Shown: positions 1-6,713 of the stretch, piece after piece
Position numbering within the stretch: the first letter of the stretch is position 1
Layout of the letters: each line of letters opens with the position of its first letter
From: CAZPLZ01 sp964587525
Lineage (GTDB): Bacteria; Oederibacteriota; CAKKQC01
Assembly (NCBI GenBank): GCA_964587525.1
Contig: CAZPLZ010000063.1
Coordinates: forward strand, 1-18,068
Reading direction: 5' to 3'
DNA: 18,068 nt
Notes under the pieces: generated by a model
What the model saw: the letters and a program-made list of their open reading frames with translations, nothing else
The model's database searches: none
What the model was told of the DNA's origin: nothing
Translations under genes and position numbers: made by a program

Positions 1-410
1 AGCCAGGGGAGGGTGGGGCGCCACGCGGGGATCTCTATCTCGCGGTCACCGTGCGCAGACATGAGCTCTTCGGGCGCGAGGGCCAAGACCTGCTGCTGAA
101 ACTGCCCGTGCCCTTCACCATGGCAACCATCGGGGGAGAGATAGAGGTGCCTAGCTTGAACGGCACCTCGCGGTTGAAAATCCCGGCCAGCACGCAGTCC
201 GGCCAGGTGTTCCGGCTCAAGGGGCAGGGCATGCCGAATGTGGAGCATCGCGGCCGCGGGGACCTTGTCGTGCATGTGTTTGTGGAAATGCCGCGCCGGC
301 TGAGCGGCCGGCAGAAGGAGCTCTTGAAGGAGTTCGAGACGGAGGCCTCGCTTGCAGATTACGAGGAGGCACGTAAATTCGAGGAAAAAGCCCGCCGACT
401 GAAAAAATGA
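1..410 (+). CDS. dnaJ: DnaJ/CbpA-type co-chaperone, C-terminal part (5' end outside window)
   Basis: The reading frame is open from base 3 with no start needed inside the window, so this is the 3' end of a longer gene. The visible 135 or so residues match the second substrate-binding beta-sandwich (CTD II) of Hsp40 proteins: GDLYLAVTVRRHELFGREG, then LPVPFTMATIGGEIEVPSL, then KIPASTQSGQVFRLKGQGMP and RGDLVVHVFVEMP. DnaJ presents unfolded clients to DnaK and stimulates its ATPase in the cytoplasm. The J domain and any zinc finger lie upstream, so full DnaJ cannot be separated from CbpA here. The tail after the last strand is Lys/Glu rich and ends in LKK. The ATG at 51 lies in the middle of the domain and is not the start. 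No strong terminator follows. Confidence 0.93.
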   Translation, partial: PGEGGAPRGDLYLAVTVRRHELFGREGQDLLLKLPVPFTMATIGGEIEVPSLNGTSRLKIPASTQSGQVFRLKGQGMPNVEHRGRGDLVVHVFVEMPRRLSGRQKELLKEFETEASLADYEEARKFEEKARRLKK

Positions 411-453
411 CCTCGTAGCCCCGCTGGGCGCCTTAAGCTTAAGCTCATAGGTA

Positions 454-483
454 TTGCCAATTGCCAACGATTATGGGTATAAT
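454..483 (+). promoter_or_regulatory. Promoter of the RHH/PIN toxin-antitoxin operon
   Basis: A perfect -10 hexamer TATAAT lies at 478-483. A -35-like TTGCCA lies at 454-459, giving an 18-base spacer; TTGCCA recurs at 461-466. A second sigma70-like TTGACA at 486-491 has no well-spaced -10 (TATTAT is 12 bases away, TATGTT 15). The predicted transcript start falls just ahead of or within the inverted repeat at 490-521, so a protein bound there would block transcription. Confidence 0.55.
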
Positions 484-489
484 TCTTGA

Positions 490-521
490 CATATCTAGAA
501 TTCTATTATGTTCTAGATATG
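490..521. promoter_or_regulatory. Operator-like inverted repeat ahead of the antitoxin gene
   Basis: Two perfect 11-base arms, CATATCTAGAA (490-500) and TTCTAGATATG (511-521), are separated by 10 bases. Arm centres are 21 bases apart, two helical turns, so two dimers could bind the same DNA face. It lies just downstream of the -10 and 55 bases before the RHH antitoxin start. Ribbon-helix-helix antitoxins usually bind such repeats and repress their own operon, so this is the best candidate operator. A weaker repeat, TTTAAG (529-534) with CTTAAA (540-545), follows in the leader. Confidence 0.7.
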
Positions 522-576
522 AGGGTCTTTTAAGTTCCTCTTAAACTTTTGTGTAGGACCTGAACTGGAGGTACGT

Positions 577-819
577 ATGAAACGAAAGGTGGGAACGTTA
601 ATTGATGAAACCATCATGCGGCGAGCCAAGCGGCGAGCTGCCGAAATGGGGCGGCCGTTGAGCGAGATCATTCAGGAGGCCCTTAAGGCCTACCTGGCAG
701 GTAGCCCGGACGATCTACGCGAACGCCAGGAGGCATACCGGAGATTTTGCGAGCGACCGTTTAAACTTACCGACGAACAGTTGAAAGCGGTTCTGGAACT
801 GGACATGTGGGAGCGATGA
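577..819 (+). CDS. Ribbon-helix-helix (CopG/VapB-like) antitoxin
   Basis: This 80-residue basic protein has a ribbon-helix-helix N-terminus. The strand is at about residues 3-9 (RKVGTLI), helix A about 10-24 (DETIMRRAKRRAAEM), a turn at GRP, and helix B about 28-41 (LSEIIQEALKAYL). The charged C-terminal half (about 44-80) would wrap the cognate toxin. RHH dimers insert the strand into the DNA major groove, and as antitoxins they both neutralise the toxin and repress the operon. The start is secured by a good Shine-Dalgarno TGGAGGT at 566-572. The stop overlaps the next ATG as ATGA (816-819), typical of translationally coupled pairs. The perfect inverted repeat upstream fits autoregulation. 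The family is clear; the exact subfamily is not. Confidence 0.85.
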   Translation: MKRKVGTLIDETIMRRAKRRAAEMGRPLSEIIQEALKAYLAGSPDDLRERQEAYRRFCERPFKLTDEQLKAVLELDMWER

Positions 820-1331
820 ATCCCGACGAAATTCCTGAGGGCAGCCTGTGCGTGCTGGATACCAACGTGTTGATCTATGCGGGTCAAGGTATGTCGTTGC
901 AGGCCCGGCGGCTTCTCGAGCGGATTTCGAACCGGGAGATCCAGGGCATTCTGCCGCAGCCTATCTGGCAGGAATTGACGCACCGGCTTATGGTCACCGA
1001 AGCGCTCGAGCTTGGCCTCATCACGCCAGGGAATCCGGCACGGCAGCTTGCGGCCAAACCTGATGTGGTTCGTAAACTTTCGCTCTACCGGGAGAAAGTG
1101 CATACGCTCGCTGGCTTTGGACTTGGATATGAACCATGCCAGCGCGAAGATTTTGTGGAGCGGGCGTTTAAGTTCCAGGAGCAATACGGCCTGTTGACGA
1201 ATGACTCGCTGCTGCTGGCGGTGGCGGTCCGGCTGCAAGCGGATGCGCTGGTCACGGCTGATATGGCGCTGCAGGTGGTTCGGGAGCTTCCGGTGTACAT
1301 GCCGTCGGATGTAAGAAGCGTAAGAGCTTAA
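816..1331 (+). CDS. PIN-domain ribonuclease toxin (VapC-like)
   Basis: A 171-residue PIN-domain protein, probably a Mg-dependent RNase toxin paired with the RHH antitoxin before it. Acidic residues expected of the active site are visible: D15 in VLDTNVLIY, E53 in WQELTHRL, D130 in LLTNDSLLLAVA and D149 in LVTADMAL. VapC toxins cut tRNA or rRNA; this protein's target cannot be read from sequence. It is longer than classic VapC (about 130 residues), the extra length lying between residues 60 and 110. ATG 816 is chosen because it overlaps the antitoxin stop (ATGA), with GGGAG at 809-813; a GTG at 807 would add three residues. Its stop shares one base with the thiL start (TAATG), so toxin and thiL are probably translated from one mRNA. 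Confidence 0.85.
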   Translation: MNPDEIPEGSLCVLDTNVLIYAGQGMSLQARRLLERISNREIQGILPQPIWQELTHRLMVTEALELGLITPGNPARQLAAKPDVVRKLSLYREKVHTLAGFGLGYEPCQREDFVERAFKFQEQYGLLTNDSLLLAVAVRLQADALVTADMALQVVRELPVYMPSDVRSVRA

Positions 1332-2317
1332 TGGCCATCCTTGACAGCATTGGCAGCTTTGGCGAAGCCGGATTGATCAAGCTCATCACTCGCTGGCTGC
1401 GCGGCCAGAAACGTTTTCATAAGCTCATCAAAGGCGGGGGAGACGATTGCGCCACCACCCTGGTCCGCTCCCAGCGGATCCTGTTCACCAACGACGCCCT
1501 TGTTGAGCGCGTGCACTTCAAGCGCGAGTGGATGCCCGCGTGGGAGATTGGGTGGAAAGCCCTTATCGCCAACGTGTCTGACATCGCGGCCGCCGGCGGT
1601 ACGCCAGTTGCGGCACTGATCTCCCTGGAGTTACCGGCCTCCTTGCCGGTGCGTTGGCTTAAGGAACTCTATGCCGGGCTCCTGGCCGGCAGCCGGAGGT
1701 ACCAGGTGGCCCTGGCAGGTGGGAACATCTCGGCGGGGCCGCATGTGGCGGTCCATATCTCGTTGGCGGGGGAGGCCCCGGCCAAGCGGATCGGCCGTGG
1801 CGGTGCCCGGCCTGGGAACCTGGTCGTGGTCACCGGCGCGCTGGGTGGCTCGCTAGCGGGATTGCGCTGTTTGCAGCGTGGCTTGCGCGGAGGAGCAGTG
1901 CGTCGGGCGATCAAACACCACTTCCGGCCCCTGCCGAACCTGGCCGCTGGCCGCGCGCTGGCCCGGCTGGCTTCGGCGCAGATAGACATCAGCGACGGGC
2001 TGGCACACGATGCTGAACACATCGCCTCGGCCTCCGGCGTGCAACTCGTGCTTGTCCCAGGCGCGGTTCCGGTCCATCGAGCCGCGGCTGCCCTGGCCTC
2101 GCGGCTGGGCACGACCCCAGTGGCACTGGCGCTTGGCAGCGGGGAAGAGTACGAGCTGCTGGCGACCATCCCACGCACCCGCTTTCCCAGCGCCGTTCGC
2201 GCCCTGGCCCGGCTGGGTGTCCGGCTCACCCCCATCGGTGAAGTCCGGCGGGGCAAGGGACTCGTGCTCCTTGGTGGCGCTTCAGGATCCGCGAGAGGGT
2301 TCGACCATTTTCGGTGA
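1331..2317 (+). CDS. thiL: Thiamine-monophosphate kinase
   Basis: ThiL phosphorylates thiamine monophosphate with ATP to thiamine diphosphate, the last step of cofactor synthesis. The 328 residues have the normal length and the PurM/AIR-synthase-like order of motifs: SFGEAGLI near residue 9, GGGDDC at 35-40 (Mg/ATP), TNDALVERVHF at 53-63, IGWKALIANVSDIAAAGGTP at 73-92, GGN at 130-132, VVVTGALGGSLAGL around 165-178, then DISDGLAHDAEHI and LGSGEEYELL in the C-terminal half. Oddities are GGN where GGDT is common, and GSGEEYELL where GGEDYELL is usual; both look like tolerated variation. The ATG overlaps the PIN toxin stop by one base, and the stop overlaps the GTG of the next gene. No separate promoter is obvious, so expression may depend on the toxin-antitoxin promoter upstream. 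Confidence 0.93.
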   Translation: MAILDSIGSFGEAGLIKLITRWLRGQKRFHKLIKGGGDDCATTLVRSQRILFTNDALVERVHFKREWMPAWEIGWKALIANVSDIAAAGGTPVAALISLELPASLPVRWLKELYAGLLAGSRRYQVALAGGNISAGPHVAVHISLAGEAPAKRIGRGGARPGNLVVVTGALGGSLAGLRCLQRGLRGGAVRRAIKHHFRPLPNLAAGRALARLASAQIDISDGLAHDAEHIASASGVQLVLVPGAVPVHRAAAALASRLGTTPVALALGSGEEYELLATIPRTRFPSAVRALARLGVRLTPIGEVRRGKGLVLLGGASGSARGFDHFR

Positions 2318-2763
2318 CCATCAAGGGTTCTGAACGGTGGCTGCCGGTTGGGGTGGTCACCGGTAACCTGGCGGTCTTCCTGCTCAGCGCTTCATGCGTC
2401 CTCTCTGGGAGCGTGCGCCTCAGCCACCACTGGCTGTTTCCCTTTCATGAAGGGTTGTTGCTCCTTCAGGTGTTTTTACTGGGTCGCCGCCTTCCGGTGC
2501 GGACGCTCACGGTTCTTTCCCTGCTGGTGCTGGGCATATCGGTCGCCCGGATGGAAACGATCTACCTCTCACACCATCTGATTCATCTCTCGATGGCCTG
2601 GGCGTTGGGAGCTGCAATTCACCGGCGTTTGGCTGCCACGAGGTCCTCACCGTGGAGGGCATTCAATGCTCCCTTCGCCGTTGTAGCCGCGATTTGGATG
2701 ATGGTCACTGGGGTGGTCGCTGTTACTTCAGAAATCTGGTGGGGGATGAGCGACTGGACGTAA
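2314..2763 (+). CDS. Small polytopic membrane protein, unknown function
   Basis: A 149-residue hydrophobic protein not recognised as any family. About four to five membrane segments can be seen: residues 12-31 (VGVVTGNLAVFLLSASCVL region), roughly 42-57, 63-81 (LTVLSLLVLGISVA), 84-102 and 117-139 (FAVVAAIWMMVTGVVAV). Several His residues (LSHHWLFPFH, LSHHLIHL) lie near segment ends; heme or metal contact is conceivable but unsupported. The start is GTG 2314, overlapping the thiL stop as GTGA, with no Shine-Dalgarno of its own, so translation is probably coupled to thiL. A link to thiamine metabolism is only suggested by this overlap. Confidence 0.7.
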   Translation: MTIKGSERWLPVGVVTGNLAVFLLSASCVLSGSVRLSHHWLFPFHEGLLLLQVFLLGRRLPVRTLTVLSLLVLGISVARMETIYLSHHLIHLSMAWALGAAIHRRLAATRSSPWRAFNAPFAVVAAIWMMVTGVVAVTSEIWWGMSDWT

Positions 2764-2797
2764 AAAGGCTTTGTTTCGCGTATTAAGTGGTACGGTC

Positions 2798-2827
2798 TTG
2801 CATGATTGTCCTATCATGTGATATATC
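2798..2827 (+). promoter_or_regulatory. Putative promoter of the MNT/HEPN pair
   Basis: A -35-like TTGCAT lies at 2798-2803 and a -10-like TATATC at 2822-2827, with an 18-base spacer. The -10 sits inside the palindrome at 2811-2836, so operator binding would exclude polymerase. Transcription would begin about base 2834, leaving a leader of ten bases or fewer before the ATG at 2843. This fits the lack of a convincing Shine-Dalgarno. Confidence 0.4.
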
Positions 2828-2836
2828 ACTTGATAG
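2811..2836. promoter_or_regulatory. Palindromic operator of the HTH-MNT/HEPN operon
   Basis: A 26-base imperfect palindrome. The arms read CTATCA-T-GTGATA and TATCAC-T-TGATAG, with a single mismatched pair (T opposite T at 2817 and 2830). It ends six bases before the ATG of a gene encoding an XRE helix-turn-helix, a class that binds such dyads as dimers. Autoregulation by the adjacent gene product is the natural reading. Confidence 0.7.
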
Positions 2837-2842
2837 TAAGAT

Positions 2843-3583
2843 ATGACCTTCAAAAGAATAGGGCAAAAGACCAATAGCCAGGATTACTCGAGGCGCATTC
2901 GCGACCTGAGAGCGAGGCTAAATCTCAGCCAGGAGAAGCTCGCAGCCCGGCTGGGAGTGTCACTTCCCACGATCAATCGCTGGGAGAAGGGCAAATCCAC
3001 TCCCAACGGCTTCGCGCTAAAGGCGATCGAGCAGTTCATCAGAAGGCAGGGTGACAAATCTCGGGATCTTCATGAAACTTACGCGGGCACCCATCCGGTG
3101 CTCGACATGAAATCCATGGAAGGGCTTCTCCGGAAGGCGGCCCGCTCCGTCCGTATTGCAGAAGCCGAGTTCTCCTCGGTTCGCGCCAGCCTTTCCGCAA
3201 TGCTCCACCTGTTCATGACTGGACAGGTGCGTCTGTCTCCCAAGATGATCGCGATGAAGAAGCACACGGGGAAGGTTGATGACGGGGTGCTCCAACAAAT
3301 TGTCCGCCGAATTGTTGAGGTGGTGTCTCCGGAAAAGATCCTCCTCTTCGGCTCGGCGGCGCGAGGAGAGATGGGGCCGGATAGCGACATCGATCTTCTC
3401 ATTGTCAAGGATGTTCCACACCGGCGGCGAGCGGCTCAGGAGATCCGAAGGCATCTCCGTGGTGTCCTCGTTCCGGTTGATCTGATCGTGGCTACGCCGG
3501 GGGATCTTGAAGAGTACAAGGACACGATTGGGTTGATTTACCGTCCCGCCCTTCGGGAAGGAAAAGTGGTCTATGCCGCCTGA
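2843..3583 (+). CDS. XRE helix-turn-helix / MNT nucleotidyltransferase fusion (putative antitoxin)
   Basis: A 246-residue protein of three parts. Residues 14-68 form an XRE/Cro-type HTH (LSQEKLAARLGVSLPTINRW at 28-47, then EKGKSTP). Residues 110-131 (SVRASLSAMLHLFMTGQVRL core) resemble the conserved segment near the C-terminus of type I restriction S subunits. Residues 135-246 form a minimal nucleotidyltransferase: LLFGSAARGE with G170-S171, then D182 and D184 in DSDIDLLIV, and the third Asp D213 in VPVDLIVA. MNT proteins pair with HEPN toxins and some transfer AMP onto them. The HTH would add operon autoregulation, matching the palindrome ahead of the gene. Internal ATGs at 3245 and 3254 would give a stand-alone MNT, but with weak ribosome sites. 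The 3' end overlaps the HEPN gene by 11 bases. Confidence 0.85.
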   Translation: MTFKRIGQKTNSQDYSRRIRDLRARLNLSQEKLAARLGVSLPTINRWEKGKSTPNGFALKAIEQFIRRQGDKSRDLHETYAGTHPVLDMKSMEGLLRKAARSVRIAEAEFSSVRASLSAMLHLFMTGQVRLSPKMIAMKKHTGKVDDGVLQQIVRRIVEVVSPEKILLFGSAARGEMGPDSDIDLLIVKDVPHRRRAAQEIRRHLRGVLVPVDLIVATPGDLEEYKDTIGLIYRPALREGKVVYAA

Positions 3584-3983
3584 GTCTCAAAAAAGGGGCA
3601 GTCCTCAGGAATGGCTGCGTTTTGCCAAGGGGAACCTTGAGCTTGCCCGGCGGGATGAGCCGCCGGGCGGACTGTGGGAGCCGCTGTGTTTCGAGGCGCA
3701 GCAGGCCGCCGAAAAGGCCGTCAAGGCTGTCCTCATCCACCTCGGGGTTGATTTTCCAAGGACGCATAATCTTCAAGTTCTACTCGGGCTGGTCGAAGCG
3801 ACCGGCCTGAAAGTACCTCCCGAGATATGGGAAGCCGACCAGCTCACCGAATACACCATGGAGGGCCGCTATCCCGGAGGCACTGAGCCGCTCTCCCAGG
3901 ATGAACACCGGCAGGCACAAGCGCTTGCCGAAGCGGTCGTCCGGTGGGCCGAGCGGCAGGTCTCTTCAGGCAAGGGATGCTGA
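3573..3983 (+). CDS. HEPN-domain protein (putative toxin partner of MNT)
   Basis: A 136-residue helical protein of the HEPN family. It shows WLRFAKGNLELA at 14-25, FEAQQAAEKAVKAVLIHLG at 40-58, FPRTHNLQVLL at 61-71 and EGRYPG at 97-102. In HEPN-MNT modules the HEPN protein is usually a ribonuclease toxin, and the MNT partner holds it inactive by binding or nucleotide modification. The classical Rx4-6H catalytic motif is not evident; R63-T64-H65 and R99-Y100-P101 are the conserved-looking polar spots, as in the broader HEPN (PF05168-like) branch. A substrate-binding or non-nucleolytic role therefore remains possible. ATG 3573 overlaps the MNT stop by 11 bases, so translation is coupled. Confidence 0.83.
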   Translation: MPPESQKRGSPQEWLRFAKGNLELARRDEPPGGLWEPLCFEAQQAAEKAVKAVLIHLGVDFPRTHNLQVLLGLVEATGLKVPPEIWEADQLTEYTMEGRYPGGTEPLSQDEHRQAQALAEAVVRWAERQVSSGKGC

Positions 3984-3989
3984 AAAACC

Positions 3990-4088
3990 CCTCGCCGGCC
4001 GAGCGAGGAGCGAGGCCGCGCGAGCCTCGGCTGTGCCGAGGCGAGGCGGCAGTGCTTACGGGTCAGCGATTCCGCGTGGCGGAATCGC
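3990..4088. repeat. Hairpin cluster between convergent genes
   Basis: Three stems follow one another. CCTCGC (3990-3995) pairs with GCGAGG (4003-4008). GCCTCGGC (4024-4031) pairs perfectly with GCCGAGGC (4035-4042) over a three-base loop, and 4024-4029 could instead pair with CGAGGC at 4011-4016. GCGATTCCGC (4066-4075) pairs perfectly with GCGGAATCGC (4079-4088) over a GTG loop. No clear U tract follows on either strand. The last hairpin lies 12 bases past the stop of the minus-strand outer-membrane gene and 82 past the HEPN stop, so it could act in bidirectional termination or transcript protection. A dispersed palindromic element is an alternative. Confidence 0.6.
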
Positions 4089-4100
4089 ATTTCACATAAA

Positions 4101-6662
4101 TTAGAAGTAAGACTTGACCGTCAGGGTGTAGACATCGATGGTGTCCTGGAGGCCAAAGTCGCGGCCGAACAGGGCGGGGAAGCCGTAATTCAGCTCGATC
4201 ACCGTATTGGCTCCGATGGCCTGGCGGGCTCCCCAGGTCAGCTTGAAATGGGAGTCAATGTCCTCCCATGCACCTTCCCAGCTCCGGCGTGACCGGATCC
4301 AGCGCCCGCGGCCATTCAGGAATAAGTTGAACTTAAAGTACCGCTCCAGGCTGATGTGGTACGTTTCCGCCCAGTTGTTTCCTTGTTCACCGGTGGATCT
4401 GTCGATCGTCCGCCCTTGATTGAAAGTCCCTGACCAGGAGGTGACCAGATCCCAGGGGAGCGGAAGGCGGAGGTAGACAGATTCGATTACCGAGGGCGTG
4501 CGGTACCACTGATTGTCTGTGTTCTCGTACTCTGCAGACAACCTGAAGTTCGGGCGCGCTTTGTAGTCGTTTCCGAGGGCCACCTCGAAAGACTCCTGCT
4601 CATACCGCGGGCGCAACTCCCCCGTGATTGCGTCGGTGTACCGGTCCCGGGTGGCCCACGTGGTGTATTCCCAATTCAGTGAAAGGTTGTTGCCGATTGA
4701 TCGATCGTACAGTGGCAGTGTTTTCAAGTGCCGGAACACGAACCAGTCCTCCAAATTTAGTCCGCCATTGAGGCCGTACCCTGCCCAGTTGCCACCGAGG
4801 GTAGTGAAGGCTGCGTCGAATTCGTATCCGAACAGGGTATACCAGCCTGCCAAGTTGAGCCGTCCCCATTCCGGGGAAAGGTTCGTGCCGAAGTAGAACC
4901 GGTCCCTTTCGGGCGCACCCTCGGCGAGGAGCGGCCGGTCCCCGGTGGTCATGCCGCCTTCCACGGCGATGTTGAGGGCCGAGCCTTTGCCGCTCAGGTG
5001 GCTTTCGACGTCGAGGCCCCAGGTCTGTCGTTGCGCCGGCACGCCTGAAACCCCGCTGCCGTACTTGGACAGATGCGTCAGATGGGTGGCGCCCAAGCGG
5101 GTGGTTTCGGTGAGGTTCCGCCTGAAGCGCAAGGTGGCCACACTTTCCGGTCCGAACCCGGTGGGCCGCCGGCTGTTGTACCGGTCGTATTTCAACCGGC
5201 TGGCCACCAGCCCTTGGATCTCCGTGTTCAAGACCCGCCCTGCGGCCTCAAAGCCAGCGATTTCCCGGCCGAGGTTGTGCGGGCTGACCAGCAGGAAGAT
5301 GGGCTGGTCCAGCGGGTTGATCCTCCGGCGGTAGAGGAAGCCGGATCGGAATTCTCCCAGATCCAGCCGCAGGCTGCCCGCGTCCAGGTATGCTTCCGGG
5401 CTGGCGCTCCGGATGTTGGACAGCCGGTCGCCATAGAATGTGTCTTCCAGCCGGTAGTCGCCGATGAATTCCAGGTTCGGCAGGGGATTGTAGGACAGGC
5501 TCAAGAGCGTCCCGGCCTTTGCGGCGCCCCGCAGAGTCAATGATCCGGATTCCAGGCCGTCGAAGATGAGCCGCCCCGGGAACTGGGAAACGATGTTCAA
5601 CGAGACATCCTTAAGATTCGAGAGAACGGACTCGTCAATGACCGCGCCGTTCCAGACATTCTGGTTCGTGAAATCGAACACCCGGGTGTTCCACCCGTGT
5701 CGCAGCAAGCGGTGGCTGCTCTGATAGGTCTTGCCGGCAGCATCTTCCAGCCACAAGGCGACCGACACCCCAGGGCCAACGTTGTAGATGTCCATCCTCA
5801 GTTGCCGGGTGCCGGCCAGGCGCGTTTCCATCCCGGTCATATCCAGGTCAAAGCCGTCCGGGACTGAGGGGAACGACACGCTCAGGGCGCTCCCTCCATG
5901 GCTGAGAAAGTCCGACGTCGGCTCGATGGCGATGTCGGCGTCAGCCGTTCCCCAGGCCGTCCCTCCCTCAAAGCTTTCGAGCGGGGTCAGGTCGCCGCGC
6001 CGGATGCGCATATCCGGTGGGAGGTAATCCAGATCTCCCACCGACGAAACAAGATCCAGCGTGGTGTTGAGGGTAAGCGGACCGACAGCCAGCAACCCGG
6101 CTCGCTCCAGCCGGAGGTTGTCGAGGTACAGCGCACCTTCGGCTGCCGTGCCAGGATAGATCAAAAATTGCATAGCTTTGATTTCTCCACGGCCGACCAA
6201 GTACGCGGCTGGTTGATAGTCAGAAGCGGTTGAGGAAAATTTCTTGGCCTTGAGGTCCACGCGCAAGCTCCGGTTCCAGCCCTTATGAAGGGGAGGTAAG
6301 AGGTATTCGTGGGCCAGATAGCGGTCGGTGCTCAGGATGAGCACCGCGACCTGGATGTTGGAAAGGTCTGTGGGGTTGTACACATCGAAGATCAGGGCGC
6401 CATATGGAGACCAGTCCGCGGTCAGGAAGCGGGAATACACAGCCCGGCCGGCCTTGGCCACCGAGTTGAAGAGCAGTTTGAGGGAATGCCCACCTTCGCT
6501 GAAGATCGTGTCATTCACCACGCGTCCTGTGGCGGCCGACCCGGTCTGGGCGTCCCAGTTGATCTCCCGTTCGAATCCCTCCCAGGCAAACTCGTAGCCG
6601 GCGTGCAGGGCGCCGGAGAGCAGGCACACGACGAGGAAGGTTATCAGCCTTGGGAAGATCAT
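4101..6662 (-). CDS. Outer-membrane beta-barrel protein with two N-terminal beta-sandwich domains
   Basis: An 853-residue exported protein. ATG 6662 is chosen because it opens a signal peptide (MIFPRLITFLVVCLLSGALHA, cleavage near 21-22); the frame runs further upstream, but that part would overlap the divergent gene and lacks coding character. Residues about 22-187 and 228-374 are two related galactose-binding or CBM-like jelly rolls: GGHSLKLLF/GGSALSVSF, LIFDVYN/LRMDIYN, GWNRSLRVDL/GWNTRVFDF, LYLDNL/LIFDGL. Residues about 386-853 show alternating amphipathic strands rich in Tyr/Trp/Arg, and the chain ends in YTLTVKSYF, a BAM-type C-terminal signal with final Phe. This predicts an outer-membrane barrel with two periplasmic or surface sandwich domains. 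Glycan export, capture or display fits the neighbouring membrane glycosyltransferase-like genes, but the family is not recognised. Confidence 0.72.
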   Translation of the reverse strand: MIFPRLITFLVVCLLSGALHAGYEFAWEGFEREINWDAQTGSAATGRVVNDTIFSEGGHSLKLLFNSVAKAGRAVYSRFLTADWSPYGALIFDVYNPTDLSNIQVAVLILSTDRYLAHEYLLPPLHKGWNRSLRVDLKAKKFSSTASDYQPAAYLVGRGEIKAMQFLIYPGTAAEGALYLDNLRLERAGLLAVGPLTLNTTLDLVSSVGDLDYLPPDMRIRRGDLTPLESFEGGTAWGTADADIAIEPTSDFLSHGGSALSVSFPSVPDGFDLDMTGMETRLAGTRQLRMDIYNVGPGVSVALWLEDAAGKTYQSSHRLLRHGWNTRVFDFTNQNVWNGAVIDESVLSNLKDVSLNIVSQFPGRLIFDGLESGSLTLRGAAKAGTLLSLSYNPLPNLEFIGDYRLEDTFYGDRLSNIRSASPEAYLDAGSLRLDLGEFRSGFLYRRRINPLDQPIFLLVSPHNLGREIAGFEAAGRVLNTEIQGLVASRLKYDRYNSRRPTGFGPESVATLRFRRNLTETTRLGATHLTHLSKYGSGVSGVPAQRQTWGLDVESHLSGKGSALNIAVEGGMTTGDRPLLAEGAPERDRFYFGTNLSPEWGRLNLAGWYTLFGYEFDAAFTTLGGNWAGYGLNGGLNLEDWFVFRHLKTLPLYDRSIGNNLSLNWEYTTWATRDRYTDAITGELRPRYEQESFEVALGNDYKARPNFRLSAEYENTDNQWYRTPSVIESVYLRLPLPWDLVTSWSGTFNQGRTIDRSTGEQGNNWAETYHISLERYFKFNLFLNGRGRWIRSRRSWEGAWEDIDSHFKLTWGARQAIGANTVIELNYGFPALFGRDFGLQDTIDVYTLTVKSYF

Positions 6663-6713
6663 GGATAAGCATTTTCTCACAGCAGTAAGATGGAAAGGCT
6701 GTGAAGAGGATCC

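Noticed and set aside
432..443. Perfect 12-base palindrome CTTAAGCTTAAG after dnaJ
   Set aside because: Too A/T-rich and loopless to be a terminator, and too short to call an operator without support.
690..1238. 182-codon open frame on the minus strand
   Set aside because: It is opposite the PIN and RHH genes, which have motifs and coupled starts; it has no ribosome site or recognisable domain.
1669..2256. 195-codon open frame on the minus strand
   Set aside because: Antisense shadow of thiL with Arg/Ala/Pro/Ser-rich translation.
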